DNA of 64,000 nt from Saccharina japonica (lineage: Eukaryota > Sar > Phaeophyceae > Laminariales > Laminariaceae): the NCBI GenBank assembly GCA_008828725.1, contig MEHQ01004074.1:268065-332064 (forward strand), written 5' to 3'. Under the pieces are notes generated by a model. The model ran no database searches. It was not told where the DNA came from and saw only the letters and a program-made list of their open reading frames with translations. Shown here piece after piece: positions 63,759 to 64,000 of this stretch. Positions within the stretch are counted from its first letter, which is position 1. The number at the start of each line of letters is the position of its first letter. The translations under genes and the position numbers were made by a program.

Positions 63759-64000
63759 GTGCGTGCAAAACCAATTTTCCCGTATGTGGTCAAATTGATG
63801 AGTGTTTACGTCTGTAATGGCGGGAGTTACTTCTGTATAGAGGCTTCCTTTGCATAATGAAACGGAACTCTAATGCTGTAGCTCAGGCGGAGATGCGAAG
63901 CATTGAGATTTCCTTATTCGGTGGTCCTATGCCCGCCGGCATCCTCCGTCTATCGTGATCTTAAAACTTTTATGTTTACCCAAATCCTCCGGAGGATACA

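Noticed and set aside
1..64000. CRISPR arrays, bacterial operons or prophage
   Set aside because: The tandem repeats lack regular unique spacers, and all recognised genes are spliced eukaryotic genes.

Overview
The window is nuclear DNA from a eukaryote with large, intron-rich genes. Coding exons are short (about 75-200 bp), introns run from about 380 bp to 7.5 kb, and splice sites are GT-AG with one probable GC-AG. Much of the non-coding space is interspersed repeats. The ribosomal protein, tRNA synthetase and TFIIIB genes are eukaryotic in type. GC-rich low-complexity protein tails plus very long repeat-filled introns would suit a brown alga or another photosynthetic stramenopile, but that is an inference from gene style, not a proven identification. 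The two long N runs (12536-12743 and 25015-25215) are assembly gaps flanked by poly(C) or microsatellite.

Layout. (1) 144-319 (+): last exon of cytosolic-type glycyl-tRNA synthetase, followed by two decayed tandem copies of its 3' end (377-720). (2) About 10.3-21.5 kb (+), perhaps from 3.6 kb: a gene for BDP1 (TFIIIB B''), recognised by its Myb/SANT domain and the segment before it. Its introns hold a 2-kb tandem duplication, two copies of exon 4 on either side of a broken LINE reverse transcriptase, microsatellites and a CCCGGG minisatellite. (3) 26349-26513 (-): last exon of an unrecognised acidic-tailed protein. (4) 22-42 kb: mostly repeats. These include foldback MITE families, a LINE endonuclease fragment (-), a 1.6-kb element with 19-bp terminal inverted repeats, tRNA-derived SINEs carried on a tandem duplication, and a 61-bp satellite. 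(5) 42223-50318 (-): the complete eight-exon RPL3 gene (390 aa), with two copies of a structured, H/ACA-like RNA in introns 2 and 6. (6) 51109 to beyond the window end (+): an ankyrin-repeat gene divergent from RPL3, with six exons visible, one 7.5-kb intron and a probable GC-AG intron.

Mobile elements. One interspersed element of about 540 bp and the 3' tail of the LINE both end in a near-identical ATGAGTAC(A/G)C followed by a run of C rather than A. They look like a SINE/LINE pair using the same unusual C-rich 3' end. Several duplications in the window have their breakpoints in these C/G runs. Three of the recognised genes serve translation or Pol III transcription (GlyRS, BDP1, RPL3), but they have separate transcription units and there is no sign of an operon or a functional cluster.
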